A stretch of DNA of 64,000 bases from Polaribacter sp. NJDZ03 (GTDB lineage: Bacteria; Bacteroidota; Bacteroidia; Flavobacteriales; Flavobacteriaceae). The notes under the pieces are model-generated. The model saw only the letters and a program-made list of their open reading frames with translations, searched no databases and had not been told where the DNA came from. Location: assembly GCF_019263805.1 (NCBI RefSeq), contig NZ_CP079195.1, positions 375,501 through 439,500 on the forward strand, read 5' to 3'. The translations under genes and the position numbers were made by a program. Below, piece by piece: positions 1-9,402 of this stretch (its first letter is position 1; every line of letters starts with the position of its first letter).

Positions 1-110
1 CACTTTTTTATTATTAAAGCAATATTAAAATGTTGAGTTAAAGTATTTATTACCATGTTAATAGTATTAAAACTTAAAGTTAAAAAAACCTTATTGATAG
101 TACTATAGTC

Positions 111-118
111 TACCTTTG
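111..118 (+). promoter_or_regulatory. Candidate -7 box (TACCTTTG)
   Basis: TACCTTTG matches the Bacteroidetes -7 consensus TAnnTTTG, 58 bp upstream of the SHOCT-protein start. The nearest upstream TTG (94-96) is only 14 bp away, shorter than the usual 19-21, so this is a tentative promoter. The rest of 1-176 shows no gene. Confidence 0.3.
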
Positions 119-176
119 TATTAAAATTGTTACATAGAAACGTGTAACTGAACTAAGAATTATACCACATAGAATT

Positions 177-992
177 ATGAATGCAATATTTACAGATGCT
201 AGTTTTCAGAACATGACAAACGTAGCAAACAAATACGGAGTAAGTACAAATGCTGTTACAGATTTAACGTATTGTCTTATGGGGAGTAATGGTTCTATGG
301 CGCAGTTTAATATTGCCGAATTAGGTGGTGGTGGCCAGTGGATGCAAGGTGGTATGACCATGGTTGGGGATATGTTTAACAATAACCTTAAATATTTGGT
401 AGACGGACTTTGTGTAGATTTATCTAATTTAATTCACCAAGGAGCAATACAATACAAGCCTTTACCGAAAACGGCGAATTCACAAGGAGGTTTTTCTGGA
501 AACTGGTGGGGAGATTTAGGTTTTCCAAATTCTACTGGAAGTCAAAATGATACTAGCTATGCTATTTTTAATAACATACATCGTTTGGCAATTCAGCAAA
601 ATGGAAAAGTCACCATTTTTGATACGTTAGATCATAATATTGGTGGAGTAGGGCAACAACAAGGTGGTAATTATTCGGTTTCTTTTACCAGCCAATATGG
701 TAATGTAAATTTAAATTCTTTACCTATTATTTCTGGTGAAAATAAGCAACAACAACCAGAAGTTTTTCATAATAATGACCTACAAAATAATGTTGTAGAA
801 ACTTCAGTAGCACCTATTATGGAAGCTCCAGTGCAGCCAGTTAATAATAATAACTTCAACAATAATAACAATAGTGCTTTTGAAGAAGATATTTTTGGTA
901 AAATTGAAAAATTAGCAGGCTTAAAAGACAAAGGGATTCTTTCTGTTGAAGAATTTGAAAATAAAAAAATAGATTTATTAAGCAGATTGTAA
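177..992 (+). CDS. SHOCT-domain protein with Asn/Gln-rich linker
   Basis: A 271-residue protein with no signal peptide or clear membrane helix. The last 35 residues or so (starting near IFGKIEKLAGLKDKGILS) have the SHOCT pattern: a short two-helix module with the K-x-G-I-L-(S/T)-x-E-E-F core, usually at the C-terminus and thought to mediate oligomerisation. Before it is a low-complexity stretch rich in Asn and Gln (about residues 195-235, with runs of N). The N-terminal 190 residues are Gly/Asn-rich and I do not recognise them. The gene stands alone between a candidate promoter and a strong terminator, so it is probably monocistronic. Function is unknown; only the SHOCT assignment is a family statement. 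Confidence 0.75.
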   Translation: MNAIFTDASFQNMTNVANKYGVSTNAVTDLTYCLMGSNGSMAQFNIAELGGGGQWMQGGMTMVGDMFNNNLKYLVDGLCVDLSNLIHQGAIQYKPLPKTANSQGGFSGNWWGDLGFPNSTGSQNDTSYAIFNNIHRLAIQQNGKVTIFDTLDHNIGGVGQQQGGNYSVSFTSQYGNVNLNSLPIISGENKQQQPEVFHNNDLQNNVVETSVAPIMEAPVQPVNNNNFNNNNNSAFEEDIFGKIEKLAGLKDKGILSVEEFENKKIDLLSRL

Positions 993-1034
993 CGTTTACT
1001 TCGTTTTTATTAAAACGATTCCATCTTATAAATT

Positions 1035-1063
1035 AAAAGCTCAAGTGTTAAACTTGAGCTTTT
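1035..1063 (+). terminator. Rho-independent terminator after the SHOCT gene
   Basis: Inverted repeat AAAAGCTCAAG / CTTGAGCTTTT with a 7-nt loop, followed by a run of T. It lies 43 bp after the stop codon of the SHOCT gene. Confidence 0.85.
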
Positions 1064-1088
1064 TTTGTAGGTAATTTATTTTTTTTAC

Positions 1089-1125
1089 TGTCATTCCGAG
1101 CGAGTTTACGGCGAGGAATCTTTGT
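1089..1125. repeat. Half of a TGTCATTCCGAG-type interspersed repeat
   Basis: TGTCATTCCGAGCGAG followed by GCGAGGAATCTTTGTG. This is the sequence style of repeats scattered between flavobacterial genes. It ends a few bases from the sbcC stop. Related TGTCATTC copies occur at 40034 and 45218 in this window. Confidence 0.5.
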
Positions 1126-1130
1126 GTTTT

Positions 1131-4100
1131 CTATATGATTTTAACAGCACTAACACCATTACTTTTCTTTGTAATCTGAATTTGAGTAGGTATGCGCTCT
1201 TTTAAGTTTTCTACGTGAGATATAATTCCGATCATTTTACCCTGAGATTGTAAGGTTTCTAAGGTAGAAATTACGGTTTCTAAGGTATTACTATCTAAAG
1301 TACCAAAACCTTCATCAATAAAAAGAGAATCTATTTTTACATTTTTACTGGCTAAATCAGACAATCCTAGGGCCAATGCCAAACTAATGATAAATTTTTC
1401 ACCTCCACTAGAAGTATCGACCAATCTTGCTTGATCTGTTTGATAATGGTCTATCAAATTAAAATTAAGCTCTTCTTTTGGCTTGTATGATTCTTCCATT
1501 TTTAAAGAATACCGCTTATTTAATTGATACAAATGCACATTAGCAAGATCTAACAAATGTTTTAACGTTAATCGTTGTACATACACGTTAAAAGCATCTT
1601 TAGAATTTCCAATAATTTTAAAGAGCTCTTTCCAAACTTTACAAATATCTGCCTGTGCATCAATCTTTTTATAGACTTCTTTATTTCGATCTCTAATTTC
1701 TTTATCTTTTCTAAGAGCTTCAGATATTTTGCCTCTTTCAGTAATAAAACCATCTTTTTTTGATTTTAAATTTTCTAAAGTAAGTTTGCTTTCTACTTCA
1801 GAAGTTTCAAAATTCTTAGTTTTATGTAAAGCTTCTTTTGCTTTAAAATTTGCTTCTTTTAGTGTTTTTATCTTAAGCTGATTTTCTTTAATTCGTTCTT
1901 TATTCGTTGTAAATTTCAACTTGTCTTCTGTAGCTAATAAAGCACTTTCAACAGTTTCTTTTGATGTAAAACCACTACCAACTAATTGTAAATTAAGTGA
2001 AGTTTTAAATGTATCTAATTTGTTTTTTAGCTCTTTTTGATTGGCAATATTATCAACTTTTAAAGTATCTAATCTATTTTTAGAGTCTAGTAATTTTTGC
2101 AAACTAATGTTGCTCAACTTTGTTTTTTCAACTGTTTTGTTTTTTAACTCTTGTAAACTATTTCTTTTGCTTTCTATGGTAATATCAATAGGTAAAATAG
2201 CAGTTCGTTGAGTTTTTAATTGCGCATATTTTAGGTTTGAATCACTAATGATTTTTAGAGTTTCAGTTTCTGTCTTAGAATAGGTTTCTAATTGTTTTTT
2301 ATGATTTTCTAACCTTGTGTCAATTACTTTTGTTTCTGCTCTTAAAGCATCTAAATTCTTTTGTTTTTTATAATACTGAGTAATTATGGCTTCAATCTCA
2401 TTTATAAATGCGTTTGTATTTTCTGGTAGTGGCAGCTCATATTTATACTTAGAAAGTTTAGTTTTTAAATCTGTTTCTAAACTTTTACAAATTTCAGATA
2501 CATTATCTATCGTTTTTTGACTCTGTTCAATATCAACTTTTGCATTTTTATTTTTTTCCTGAAGCGTTGCAATTGTTGTTTTTAGTGATTGAAGCTCTTG
2601 TTTCTCGCCTTCAATATTTTTTGATAATTTATTTTTATCAACTTGTAATTGTTGTGCTATGGCTAAATTTTTATTTAAGTCTTTTATTTGTGTTATAAGT
2701 AAATTTAACTCGATATCAATTTTAGTACTATTGCTTAATTCACAAGAAATATTTAATTGTTTTGCATTTGTTTCAATAGCATTTAACTCAGAGGTAAGTG
2801 TGTTAATTTGCTTTGTTAAACTATCAATACTTGTGTTTAATTGGACTTCATTTTTATCTAAAGTAGCTTTAGAGTTGTTGAGTAGTTGTAGTTTATCTTT
2901 TCTATTGTTAAGTTCTAATTCAGATTTAGAGATATTAATTTCCGTTATATGTTCCGTAAACGGATGCTCTTTAGAACCACATAATCCACAAGGCTCTCCA
3001 GCAATTAAATATTGACGATCAGTTTCATATTTAGCAACACTTCTTTCTAAATCTAAAATTTTGGAAGCATCTATAACCGCTTTTTCTTGAATTTCAATAT
3101 CCTTTTTTAAGCTTGTTATTTGTTTATTAATTCCTTCTAAATCTAAGGTGTAAGATTTATTGTTTTCTACTAAAGTAGTTTTGGTTTCTTTAGCCTTTTT
3201 ATGTTGTTCTGCAAGTGTTTTAAACTGTTTCCAATTAGATTCAGAAACAAGAAATTTGTCTTTTTTTGCTAATAAATCAGATAAATTATTTTTATCTATT
3301 GCAGTACTTATAGTGGTTATTTCTTGATCTATTTTGGTAACATCAGTAATTTTTTTTAAGAGCAGTTCATTATTTATTTTTAAACTTTCTGTAGTTTTAG
3401 CAATTGCTTTATTCTTTTCAATTACAGACAAAATACTTGCGTTTAGTATTTCTTTATGTCCTTTTAAGGTTGTTAAACCAGTTGTCCAGTCTGAGATTTC
3501 TAAATCAACTTCTTTTAAAAATTTATTTTCAGCAACAAAAGATTCATCAACTTTTATAGTTGTTTGTATAGAGTTTAACTCTTTCGTCAGTTTTTGCTGA
3601 TCTACTTTTAAAGCATCCATCTGTTGCTTTAATTGTGCTAACTGTTCGTTTGATTTCTGTTGAGTTGCAACTTCACTTTTTATCTCTCCATCTAAAGTTG
3701 TAACAGCATCGAATTTTGGCAACCAAGAAGAAAACTCTTTCTCAGAAGCTTCTACTTCAAGAGCTTCTTTTTTTGTAATTGCTTCTAAATTTTCAATCTG
3801 AGGTTTCAGTGTAATTATTTCCTTTTCAATCTTTTTTAATAGCTCTACCTTTTCATTAATTTCTTTTTCGGTTCTATTAAAATTCTGGATGATTTCTTTA
3901 AACGGTTCTGCTTTTTCGTTTAAAGCTAATAAATCTAATTCTGGTTTATGTTTCTCTATAAAAGTGTCTAAAGTTTTAGTGTTTTGATCTAATACTTCAG
4001 AAGCTGCAACTAATTCTTTATACTGAAGATACCAATCTGTTATAACTAGCGTAGATTTTATTTCCTTTTCAGTTTTAAGAATATCGGTATCTAAAATTTT

Positions 4101-4784
4101 ATCATGTTGCTTTAATTTCGCTTTAGCATCTTCTGTTAAAACATCATCTGCATTAATTTTTGCCTCAATTTCTCTTAATTTTTTTTCCTCCTCAGATTTT
4201 CTATCTAAAATTCCTTGACCGATTTTTTTATAAATCTGTTCTCCAGTAATTTGTTCTAATAACTTTCCTTTTTCTGGACCTTTAGCTGTTAAAAACGAAG
4301 CAAATTCTCCTTGTGCTAACATTACAGACCTTAAAAACTGATTATAGTCTAATTGAGTAACATTAACAATTTCGATAATTAAATTCCGCTTTTGAGTTGC
4401 TAAAATGGCATCTGTAGTTAAGTTTTTTAAACTGACTTCCTCTTTAGGGTTTTTATATGCTTTTCCATTTTTATCAGCAATTCTAATTCCCCAAAATGCC
4501 TCGTAAATGTTATTGTCGTTTTCAAAGGTAACCCTACTAAAAGCATCGTGTGCACTATGGCTCACTACGTCTAATAATGTACCCTTTGAGCCGCTAAAAC
4601 GAGGAACATTATGATATAATGCAATAGTTATAGCATCTAAAATAGTTGTTTTACCAGCACCTGTAGAGCCTGTAATTGCATACAAACCCACATCTTTAAA
4701 TTGTTCATTTTCAAAATCGATAACAATAGGAGTATCCGATTTTAAGGAGTTTATATTTTGTAATTCTATCTTTAAAATTTTCAT
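1131..4784 (-). CDS. sbcC: SbcC, ATPase subunit of the SbcCD nuclease
   Basis: An SMC/Rad50-like ATPase of 1217 residues, a normal length for SbcC. With SbcD it forms the complex that opens hairpins and trims blocked DNA ends. Visible parts: Walker A GSTGAGKTT (residues 39-47), then a long Lys/Glu/Leu-rich coiled coil. A zinc-hook C599-G-L-C602 sits halfway along, followed by the returning coiled coil. Near the C-terminus are the ABC signature SSGGEKF and Walker B with LFIDEGFGTLD. It starts 12 bp after sbcD ends, so the two are co-transcribed from the sbcD side. Long open frames on the opposite strand here are shadows of the coiled-coil codons. Confidence 0.96.
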   Translation of the reverse strand: MKILKIELQNINSLKSDTPIVIDFENEQFKDVGLYAITGSTGAGKTTILDAITIALYHNVPRFSGSKGTLLDVVSHSAHDAFSRVTFENDNNIYEAFWGIRIADKNGKAYKNPKEEVSLKNLTTDAILATQKRNLIIEIVNVTQLDYNQFLRSVMLAQGEFASFLTAKGPEKGKLLEQITGEQIYKKIGQGILDRKSEEEKKLREIEAKINADDVLTEDAKAKLKQHDKILDTDILKTEKEIKSTLVITDWYLQYKELVAASEVLDQNTKTLDTFIEKHKPELDLLALNEKAEPFKEIIQNFNRTEKEINEKVELLKKIEKEIITLKPQIENLEAITKKEALEVEASEKEFSSWLPKFDAVTTLDGEIKSEVATQQKSNEQLAQLKQQMDALKVDQQKLTKELNSIQTTIKVDESFVAENKFLKEVDLEISDWTTGLTTLKGHKEILNASILSVIEKNKAIAKTTESLKINNELLLKKITDVTKIDQEITTISTAIDKNNLSDLLAKKDKFLVSESNWKQFKTLAEQHKKAKETKTTLVENNKSYTLDLEGINKQITSLKKDIEIQEKAVIDASKILDLERSVAKYETDRQYLIAGEPCGLCGSKEHPFTEHITEINISKSELELNNRKDKLQLLNNSKATLDKNEVQLNTSIDSLTKQINTLTSELNAIETNAKQLNISCELSNSTKIDIELNLLITQIKDLNKNLAIAQQLQVDKNKLSKNIEGEKQELQSLKTTIATLQEKNKNAKVDIEQSQKTIDNVSEICKSLETDLKTKLSKYKYELPLPENTNAFINEIEAIITQYYKKQKNLDALRAETKVIDTRLENHKKQLETYSKTETETLKIISDSNLKYAQLKTQRTAILPIDITIESKRNSLQELKNKTVEKTKLSNISLQKLLDSKNRLDTLKVDNIANQKELKNKLDTFKTSLNLQLVGSGFTSKETVESALLATEDKLKFTTNKERIKENQLKIKTLKEANFKAKEALHKTKNFETSEVESKLTLENLKSKKDGFITERGKISEALRKDKEIRDRNKEVYKKIDAQADICKVWKELFKIIGNSKDAFNVYVQRLTLKHLLDLANVHLYQLNKRYSLKMEESYKPKEELNFNLIDHYQTDQARLVDTSSGGEKFIISLALALGLSDLASKNVKIDSLFIDEGFGTLDSNTLETVISTLETLQSQGKMIGIISHVENLKERIPTQIQITKKSNGVSAVKII

Positions 4785-4796
4785 AGGAAAGCAGCC

Positions 4797-5999
4797 TTAT
4801 TGGTTTTTAACGGATTGTAAAACTTCATTAAAAGCATCCCAAACTTCGGGGCTTTTTTCTAAATCGTATTCCATTTCTTTACACTTTAGTTTAAAAACCT
4901 CCGTAGGCAATAATTCTTTGATTGATTTTGTGTTTTCTAATAACTCTTCTATTCCTTTAACTTTTCGCTGGTTTTTTAACCCAATTTTTAAGATTTCAAA
5001 AGGGTATTTTTCTGCTTCCTTTTTTAAATCGTCTGTATTTACAGTGTTATCTTCCTTTAGCTCAATTTCTACCCAAGGCGTTAAATTGTAGGTATTAGAA
5101 GTAATTGTAGTAAAAGCATTCATACATTCTTGCAATGTTCCTGTAAGCTTGTAAAATGTTCTAAATTTAGGAATTACCTCATCTTTGATATCACAAATTT
5201 TATTGTTTTCTACGGATAAAATAATTATTTTTTTATCGTAATTAATTTCACTAAAACTTAAAATATTTGGTGATCCAGAATAACGAATTTTGTCATTTCC
5301 TCCAATAATTTGAACTCTGTGCAGATGTCCTAATGCCACATAATCGAAATAGGTAGGGAAATCTTCGGCGCCAATATGTCCTAAAGTTCCCACATAGATA
5401 TTTTGCTCACTATCAGAAATAGTTCCTCCAGTTGCAAATAAATGCCCCATAGCAATAACAGGTACATTGCCTGTGTTTATAAGCTTACATTGGTCTGCGG
5501 CAGTTGCATAATGGTTAATTAATGCCGTTTTGTATTTATCTGTTAATTCATCAAAAGTTTCACCTGCAACCGCACGTCTAATATCTCCATCTCGCAAATA
5601 AGGAACGGCCGCAATAATTACTTTCTCATTGTTTATTTCAATTTCAAAAACCTCATCTTCTATATTTTCGGTTGCTTTACCAACTACTTTTATAGACAAA
5701 GCATCTAAAATATGTTTTGGCGCATTTAAAGTTCCAGGAGAATCATGATTTCCGCCAGTTATAATAATAGATTTACAAGTGGTTCCGTTTAGTTTTACTA
5801 AAAAACTGTAATACATTTCTAAACTTTGATTAGACGGAGAACCGGTGTCAAAAATATCACCAGAAATTAAAAGGATATCAATCTTTTGGTCAATAATGTA
5901 GGTTTCAATCCAGCTTAAAAATAAAGATTGTTCTTCTAGTTGAGATTGTTCGTGTAATCTATGTCCTAAATGCCAATCGGCAGTGTGCAGTATTTTCAT
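4797..5999 (-). CDS. sbcD: SbcD, Mre11-like nuclease subunit
   Basis: A 400-residue calcineurin-like metallophosphoesterase, the nuclease partner of SbcC. The phosphoesterase motifs are present in order: TADWHLGH (D8, H10), ISGDIFDTGSPS, TGGNHDSPG, AMGHLF and ALGHLHR, which together supply the two-metal site. The C-terminal capping part follows from about residue 270. First gene of the sbcDC pair. The 268 bp upstream (6000-6267) contain no gene that I can see. Confidence 0.96.
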   Translation of the reverse strand: MKILHTADWHLGHRLHEQSQLEEQSLFLSWIETYIIDQKIDILLISGDIFDTGSPSNQSLEMYYSFLVKLNGTTCKSIIITGGNHDSPGTLNAPKHILDALSIKVVGKATENIEDEVFEIEINNEKVIIAAVPYLRDGDIRRAVAGETFDELTDKYKTALINHYATAADQCKLINTGNVPVIAMGHLFATGGTISDSEQNIYVGTLGHIGAEDFPTYFDYVALGHLHRVQIIGGNDKIRYSGSPNILSFSEINYDKKIIILSVENNKICDIKDEVIPKFRTFYKLTGTLQECMNAFTTITSNTYNLTPWVEIELKEDNTVNTDDLKKEAEKYPFEILKIGLKNQRKVKGIEELLENTKSIKELLPTEVFKLKCKEMEYDLEKSPEVWDAFNEVLQSVKNQ

Positions 6000-6267
6000 T
6001 TTCTTTTCAAATTTTTAACGGGTGAATCTTGAAAAAGTAGAATTAAATCGGTTTTAAAATCGAAAATAAAGGTTTGTGTAATAAAAGATTCATTTAAAAG
6101 CTAAATTAACTTTTTTGAGTTATATAAGGAGCAATCAAAAAGACCTTTTTGTGATTTTTCTAAATATGAATTTAGAAAATAGGAGGTGAGTAATTTATTA
6201 TTATATTTTTTTGAAATTTTTTATAGATTATAAATTTAATCATACAGAAGTTATATCTATAGATTCT

Positions 6268-6684
6268 TTAATATAACCTTTTAGCTACTATTTTCTCTAG
6301 TTCTTGCTGTTTAAAATCAAACCAATCTTGCCTAAAAATAGAATGGTCTATTTGATGTTTAAAATTCTGAAACGGTTTTCCTCTCTGTAAAACAGTTTGC
6401 AATTCCTCTTTAAAATTTAGGTCGGTTAACGCTGCTACAAAGCTTTCCATTATTTTAAAGGATTCGAAACTTTCTAAGGGTTTAATTTTTATGAAGTCTG
6501 TTTTTTGCACACGTACCTTTTCTAGAGATTCGCTAAAAGCCTCTTTAAATTCATCTTCATCAAATACTTGTGAAGAATCTGGAATTGCTATAATTTCATT
6601 TGTTTTCAAATTATAATAGCAATCACTGCCACAATCTATTTCTTGTGCAATTTCTTTAATTATTTGTTGTTTTTTATTATCCAT
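6268..6684 (-). CDS. UPF0158 family protein
   Basis: A 138-residue soluble protein of the UPF0158 type. The family is recognised from a region near the start (DCYYNLKTNEIIAIPD) in which the chain describes a small folded unit followed by an acidic helix, and then a segment ending in a Phe/Trp-rich tail (RQDWFDFKQQELE). Its biochemical role is not known. The start codon overlaps the end of the DUF3024 gene upstream by 8 bp (6677-6684), so the two are translationally coupled. Confidence 0.7.
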   Translation of the reverse strand: MDNKKQQIIKEIAQEIDCGSDCYYNLKTNEIIAIPDSSQVFDEDEFKEAFSESLEKVRVQKTDFIKIKPLESFESFKIMESFVAALTDLNFKEELQTVLQRGKPFQNFKHQIDHSIFRQDWFDFKQQELEKIVAKRLY

Positions 6685-7021
6685 AAAAGCAACCGTGTTT
6701 ATCTTCTTTTATAATTTCTATAATTTTACCTAAATGTGTAGATTCAGAAAAAGGTTCATAAAGTTCCCATTTTCCGCTTGCTCGCATCCAATATAGTTTC
6801 CATATTTTTTTAGTCTTATAAAACCTAATTCTAGCAAATTCTATTTTTTGCATTTGATTTGGATTTTGCCAATCTGGTCTTATTTCAAATAAGCAGACAA
6901 CATTTGCTTTATAAAGATAACCAATATCTATTTGGTTTCTAATTTCTAAATCTTCCGGACGTAATGAAGCTACATATTTTTTTATAGTAGCTTCATTAAT
7001 GTCTATAATTTTTGTTTGCAT
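6677..7021 (-). CDS. DUF3024 family protein
   Basis: A 114-residue protein with the DUF3024 pattern: an N-terminal helix, then a beta-rich part with FEIRPDWQNPNQ and the conserved ending KIWKLYWMRASGKWELYEP. Function is unknown. It is first in a two-gene unit with the UPF0158 gene, which starts inside its last codons. No signal peptide or membrane segment, so cytoplasmic. Confidence 0.75.
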   Translation of the reverse strand: MQTKIIDINEATIKKYVASLRPEDLEIRNQIDIGYLYKANVVCLFEIRPDWQNPNQMQKIEFARIRFYKTKKIWKLYWMRASGKWELYEPFSESTHLGKIIEIIKEDKHGCFYG

Positions 7022-7129
7022 TTAGTAATGTTTTTCTCCAAATTATTTTTCAAGATAATATTAATACTAGATTTTTTTTCTAATATAAATTCTCTTTACT
7101 ATATATTATTTATGGCTGGTTTGTATTCG

Positions 7130-8113
7130 TTAATATACTCCACGAACATGTTGGTGAATATTTTTTGTGTAAAATTCCTCTAATTTGTTCATTAATTCTG
7201 TTGGAAGTGGTGTTGAATCACTTGCTTTAGTATTTTTAGAAATATGTTTAGGTGAGCTTGCTCCAGGGATTATGGTTGATATTTCTTCATGATTTAAAAT
7301 CCAGCGAAGCGCCATTTCTCCTATAGTCATGTTTTCTGGACAAAATGCTTTTAATTCATCAGTTAATTTAACACCAACATCAAATGGAAGTCCTGCAAAA
7401 GTTTCCCCCACATTAAATGCATCTCCGTTTCTATTAAAATTTCTATGATCGTTTTCTAAAAACTTGGTTTCTTGTGTAAATTTACCAGTAAGTAAGCCGC
7501 TTGCTAGTGGTAAACGAACAATAATTCCTACCCCTTTTTTCTTGGCTTGTGGTAATAAATTATGAGTTAATTTTTGTCTAAATATATTATAAATTACTTG
7601 TAGTGATTGTAGTTTATCTTGTTCGAGACATATTAAACCTTCCTCTACACTTTCTACACTCGCTCCAAAATGAACTATTTTTCCTTCTTTTTTTAAGGAT
7701 CTTAACCAATCAAAAATTTCTCCTTTTTTTAGTTCAACAGTTGGTATACAGTGTAATTGTAATAAATCAATAGCGTCTACATTTAAGCGTTTTAAAGAGG
7801 CTTCTACACTGTCTCTTAATGCTTGTTCGCTATAATTATTAGGGAATACATTAGCTGCTCGTCCAAATTTTGTAGCAACTTTAATATTAGCTTTAGAGTT
7901 TTTTAAAAACTCTCCTATTAACTTTTCACTTCTTCCATCTCCATAAACATCTGCCGTATCAAAAAATGTAACACCATTATCAACAGCTTCATTAAGTATT
8001 TTAAAAGCGTTATTCTTATCGATTTCATTGCCCCAATTAGCTCCAATTTGCCAACAACCTAAACCAACTTCACTAACCTCAAAACCGTTATTTCCTAATG
8101 TTCTATTTTTCAT
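7130..8113 (-). CDS. Aldo/keto reductase
   Basis: A 327-residue NAD(P)H-dependent oxidoreductase of the aldo/keto reductase superfamily, (beta/alpha)8 fold, cytoplasmic. The catalytic tetrad can be placed: Asp and Tyr in FFDTADVYGDGRSE, Lys in VATKFGR, and His in LLQLHCIP. The C-terminal cofactor-binding part contains IIPGASSPKHI. Substrate cannot be told from sequence; the length and GCWQIG start resemble general-stress-type AKRs. It stands alone, followed by no obvious partner. Confidence 0.9.
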   Translation of the reverse strand: MKNRTLGNNGFEVSEVGLGCWQIGANWGNEIDKNNAFKILNEAVDNGVTFFDTADVYGDGRSEKLIGEFLKNSKANIKVATKFGRAANVFPNNYSEQALRDSVEASLKRLNVDAIDLLQLHCIPTVELKKGEIFDWLRSLKKEGKIVHFGASVESVEEGLICLEQDKLQSLQVIYNIFRQKLTHNLLPQAKKKGVGIIVRLPLASGLLTGKFTQETKFLENDHRNFNRNGDAFNVGETFAGLPFDVGVKLTDELKAFCPENMTIGEMALRWILNHEEISTIIPGASSPKHISKNTKASDSTPLPTELMNKLEEFYTKNIHQHVRGVY

Positions 8114-8280
8114 TTTATATTTTCTTTACTATTTTATAAATATATACTCAATTACTTCTTTTAGTTTAAAATTTTCTAAGTAAAAATAAGAGCGTGTTTT
8201 TTTAGATAAAAATACAAATTTAATGAGATTTAGAAGTATAATTTATGAACAGTAATTAGTTACTTATCAACCTAAAAAAA

Positions 8281-8313
8281 CACTCCAATTTTTTATCCGA
8301 CTTTAGGAGAAAT
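8281..8313. repeat. Direct repeat, copy 1
   Basis: Starts CACTCC and ends ATCCGACTTTAGGAGAAAT. Differs at a few positions from copy 2 at 8413-8445. Each copy has CTCC and GGAG at opposite ends, so it could fold. Confidence 0.7.
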
Positions 8314-8412
8314 CTTATAAGAGAGAAAACATAAAAGACTTATTCTTATGAGATTTTTTCTTCTAGTAGAAATGACAAGCAGTGCATAAAGTGCTGTGTA
8401 AGATTTAAAAAA

Positions 8413-8445
8413 CACTCCGACTTTTCATCCGACTTTAGGAGAAAT
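8413..8445. repeat. Direct repeat, copy 2
   Basis: Second copy of the 33-bp unit, 132 bp downstream of the first; the last 19 bases, ATCCGACTTTAGGAGAAAT, are identical in both. Confidence 0.7.
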
Positions 8446-8808
8446 TGACAAAAAAATAAAAATGAAACGCTGTTTCTTTATAAAATTCATCTTCTTGACA
8501 GAAAAGTCAAAGGGCTAGAAAGAACAAACCTGTCAGAAAAAAAACATAATTTAGAACAAATACTGACAAAGTTGCTGTTTTAAAAATACGTGTTCATTTT
8601 GTCTTGTAAAAAAGAGAAAACGTTCTTAACTCCTGCTATTATAGTGATAGCGAATTATTTGTTCTTTTTAAATCGTGTGTTTTTTACTAAAGCAACTCTT
8701 TTTATTTAGTTTTGGCTTGGTTATGGCAGATACTTTTTTGTAAGTTTAAACTAAAATAGTTTTTGTGTAAGAATTATGCAACGCCTATTTTTTCAAATTA
8801 ATTATAGT

Positions 8809-9255
8809 ATGAGTCAAGTAAAAGCGAATAATACAGTAAAAGTACATTATACAGGTAAATTAGCAGACGGACAAGTTTTTGATACCTCTGAAGGAAAAGA
8901 GCCTATAGAATTTGTTTTAGGACAAGGAAGATTAATTCCTGGTTTTGAACAAGGTTTAATTGACATGAAATTGAATGAAAAGAAAACCATTTCTATTGCT
9001 AAAGAAGAAGCTTATGGTGAAGTAAATGAGCAATTAATTCAAGAAATTGAAAGAGCAAATCTTCCACAAGATATGGAGCCAAAAGTTGGTATGGGATTGG
9101 TTTCTAAGTCTCCAGAAGGACAAGAAATGAATTTAATGATTATAGAGGTAAAAGAAGAAAGTGTTGTTATAGATGGTAACCATCCTTTAGCAGGTAGAGA
9201 TCTTGTTTTTGACCTTGAAGTAGTAGGAATTAAAGAAACTGAAGTTACAGAATAA
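8809..9255 (+). CDS. FKBP-type peptidyl-prolyl isomerase (SlyD-like)
   Basis: A cis-trans prolyl isomerase/chaperone of 148 residues with the SlyD domain plan: FKBP half (VKVHYTGKLADGQVFDTSE, then FVLGQGRLIPGFEQGL), an inserted IF flap (about residues 65-120), and the FKBP closing strand (GNHPLAGRDLVFDLEVVGI). I choose the ATG at 8809 (MSQVKANN) because the family begins there. An in-frame ATG at 8776 would add 11 residues with no homology or signal-peptide character. The long His-rich metal tail of E. coli SlyD is absent. Cytoplasmic, single gene with its own terminator. Confidence 0.92.
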   Translation: MSQVKANNTVKVHYTGKLADGQVFDTSEGKEPIEFVLGQGRLIPGFEQGLIDMKLNEKKTISIAKEEAYGEVNEQLIQEIERANLPQDMEPKVGMGLVSKSPEGQEMNLMIIEVKEESVVIDGNHPLAGRDLVFDLEVVGIKETEVTE

Positions 9256-9281
9256 TGTAATTTTTTTCAATATTTTAAAAT

Positions 9282-9306
9282 AGCCTTTGTTCATTTAACA
9301 AAGGCT
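9282..9306 (+). terminator. Terminator after the FKBP gene
   Basis: AGCCTTTGTT / AACAAAGGCT stem with a CATTT loop, followed by GTTTTTG. Starts 27 bp after the stop codon. Confidence 0.85.
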
Positions 9307-9349
9307 GTTTTTGTATATAAAAGAATAATCTTTTAAAATAAAAAATGAA

Positions 9350-9375
9350 AAAACCCCAGACGAATCTGAGGTTTT
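9350..9375 (-). terminator. Terminator after the aldehyde dehydrogenase gene
   Basis: Read on the minus strand: an 11-bp stem AAAACCTCAGA / TCTGGGGTTTT (one G-T pair) with a 4-nt loop, followed by T-rich sequence. Lies 28 bp after the stop codon. Confidence 0.8.
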
Positions 9376-9402
9376 ATTAAAAAAGTGAATGTGGTTTCTT
9401 AC

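Larger units (their letters stand above)
8114..8775. other. Gene-free intergenic region with direct repeats and a stem-loop
   Basis: No open frame with coding character on either strand. It holds two copies of a 33-bp direct repeat (8281-8313 and 8413-8445) and a stem-loop between them: arms AAATCTTATAAGA (8310-8322) and TCTTATGAGATTT (8344-8356). The remainder is AT-rich. It divides the aldo/keto reductase from the divergent FKBP gene and must hold both promoters, but I find no convincing TTG/TAnnTTTG pair. Confidence 0.6.

Noticed and set aside
2659..3015. 118-codon plus-strand frame opposite sbcC
   Set aside because: Antisense to the coiled-coil region, where Lys/Glu/Leu codons create open frames on the other strand; a Ser/Phe-rich product without family.
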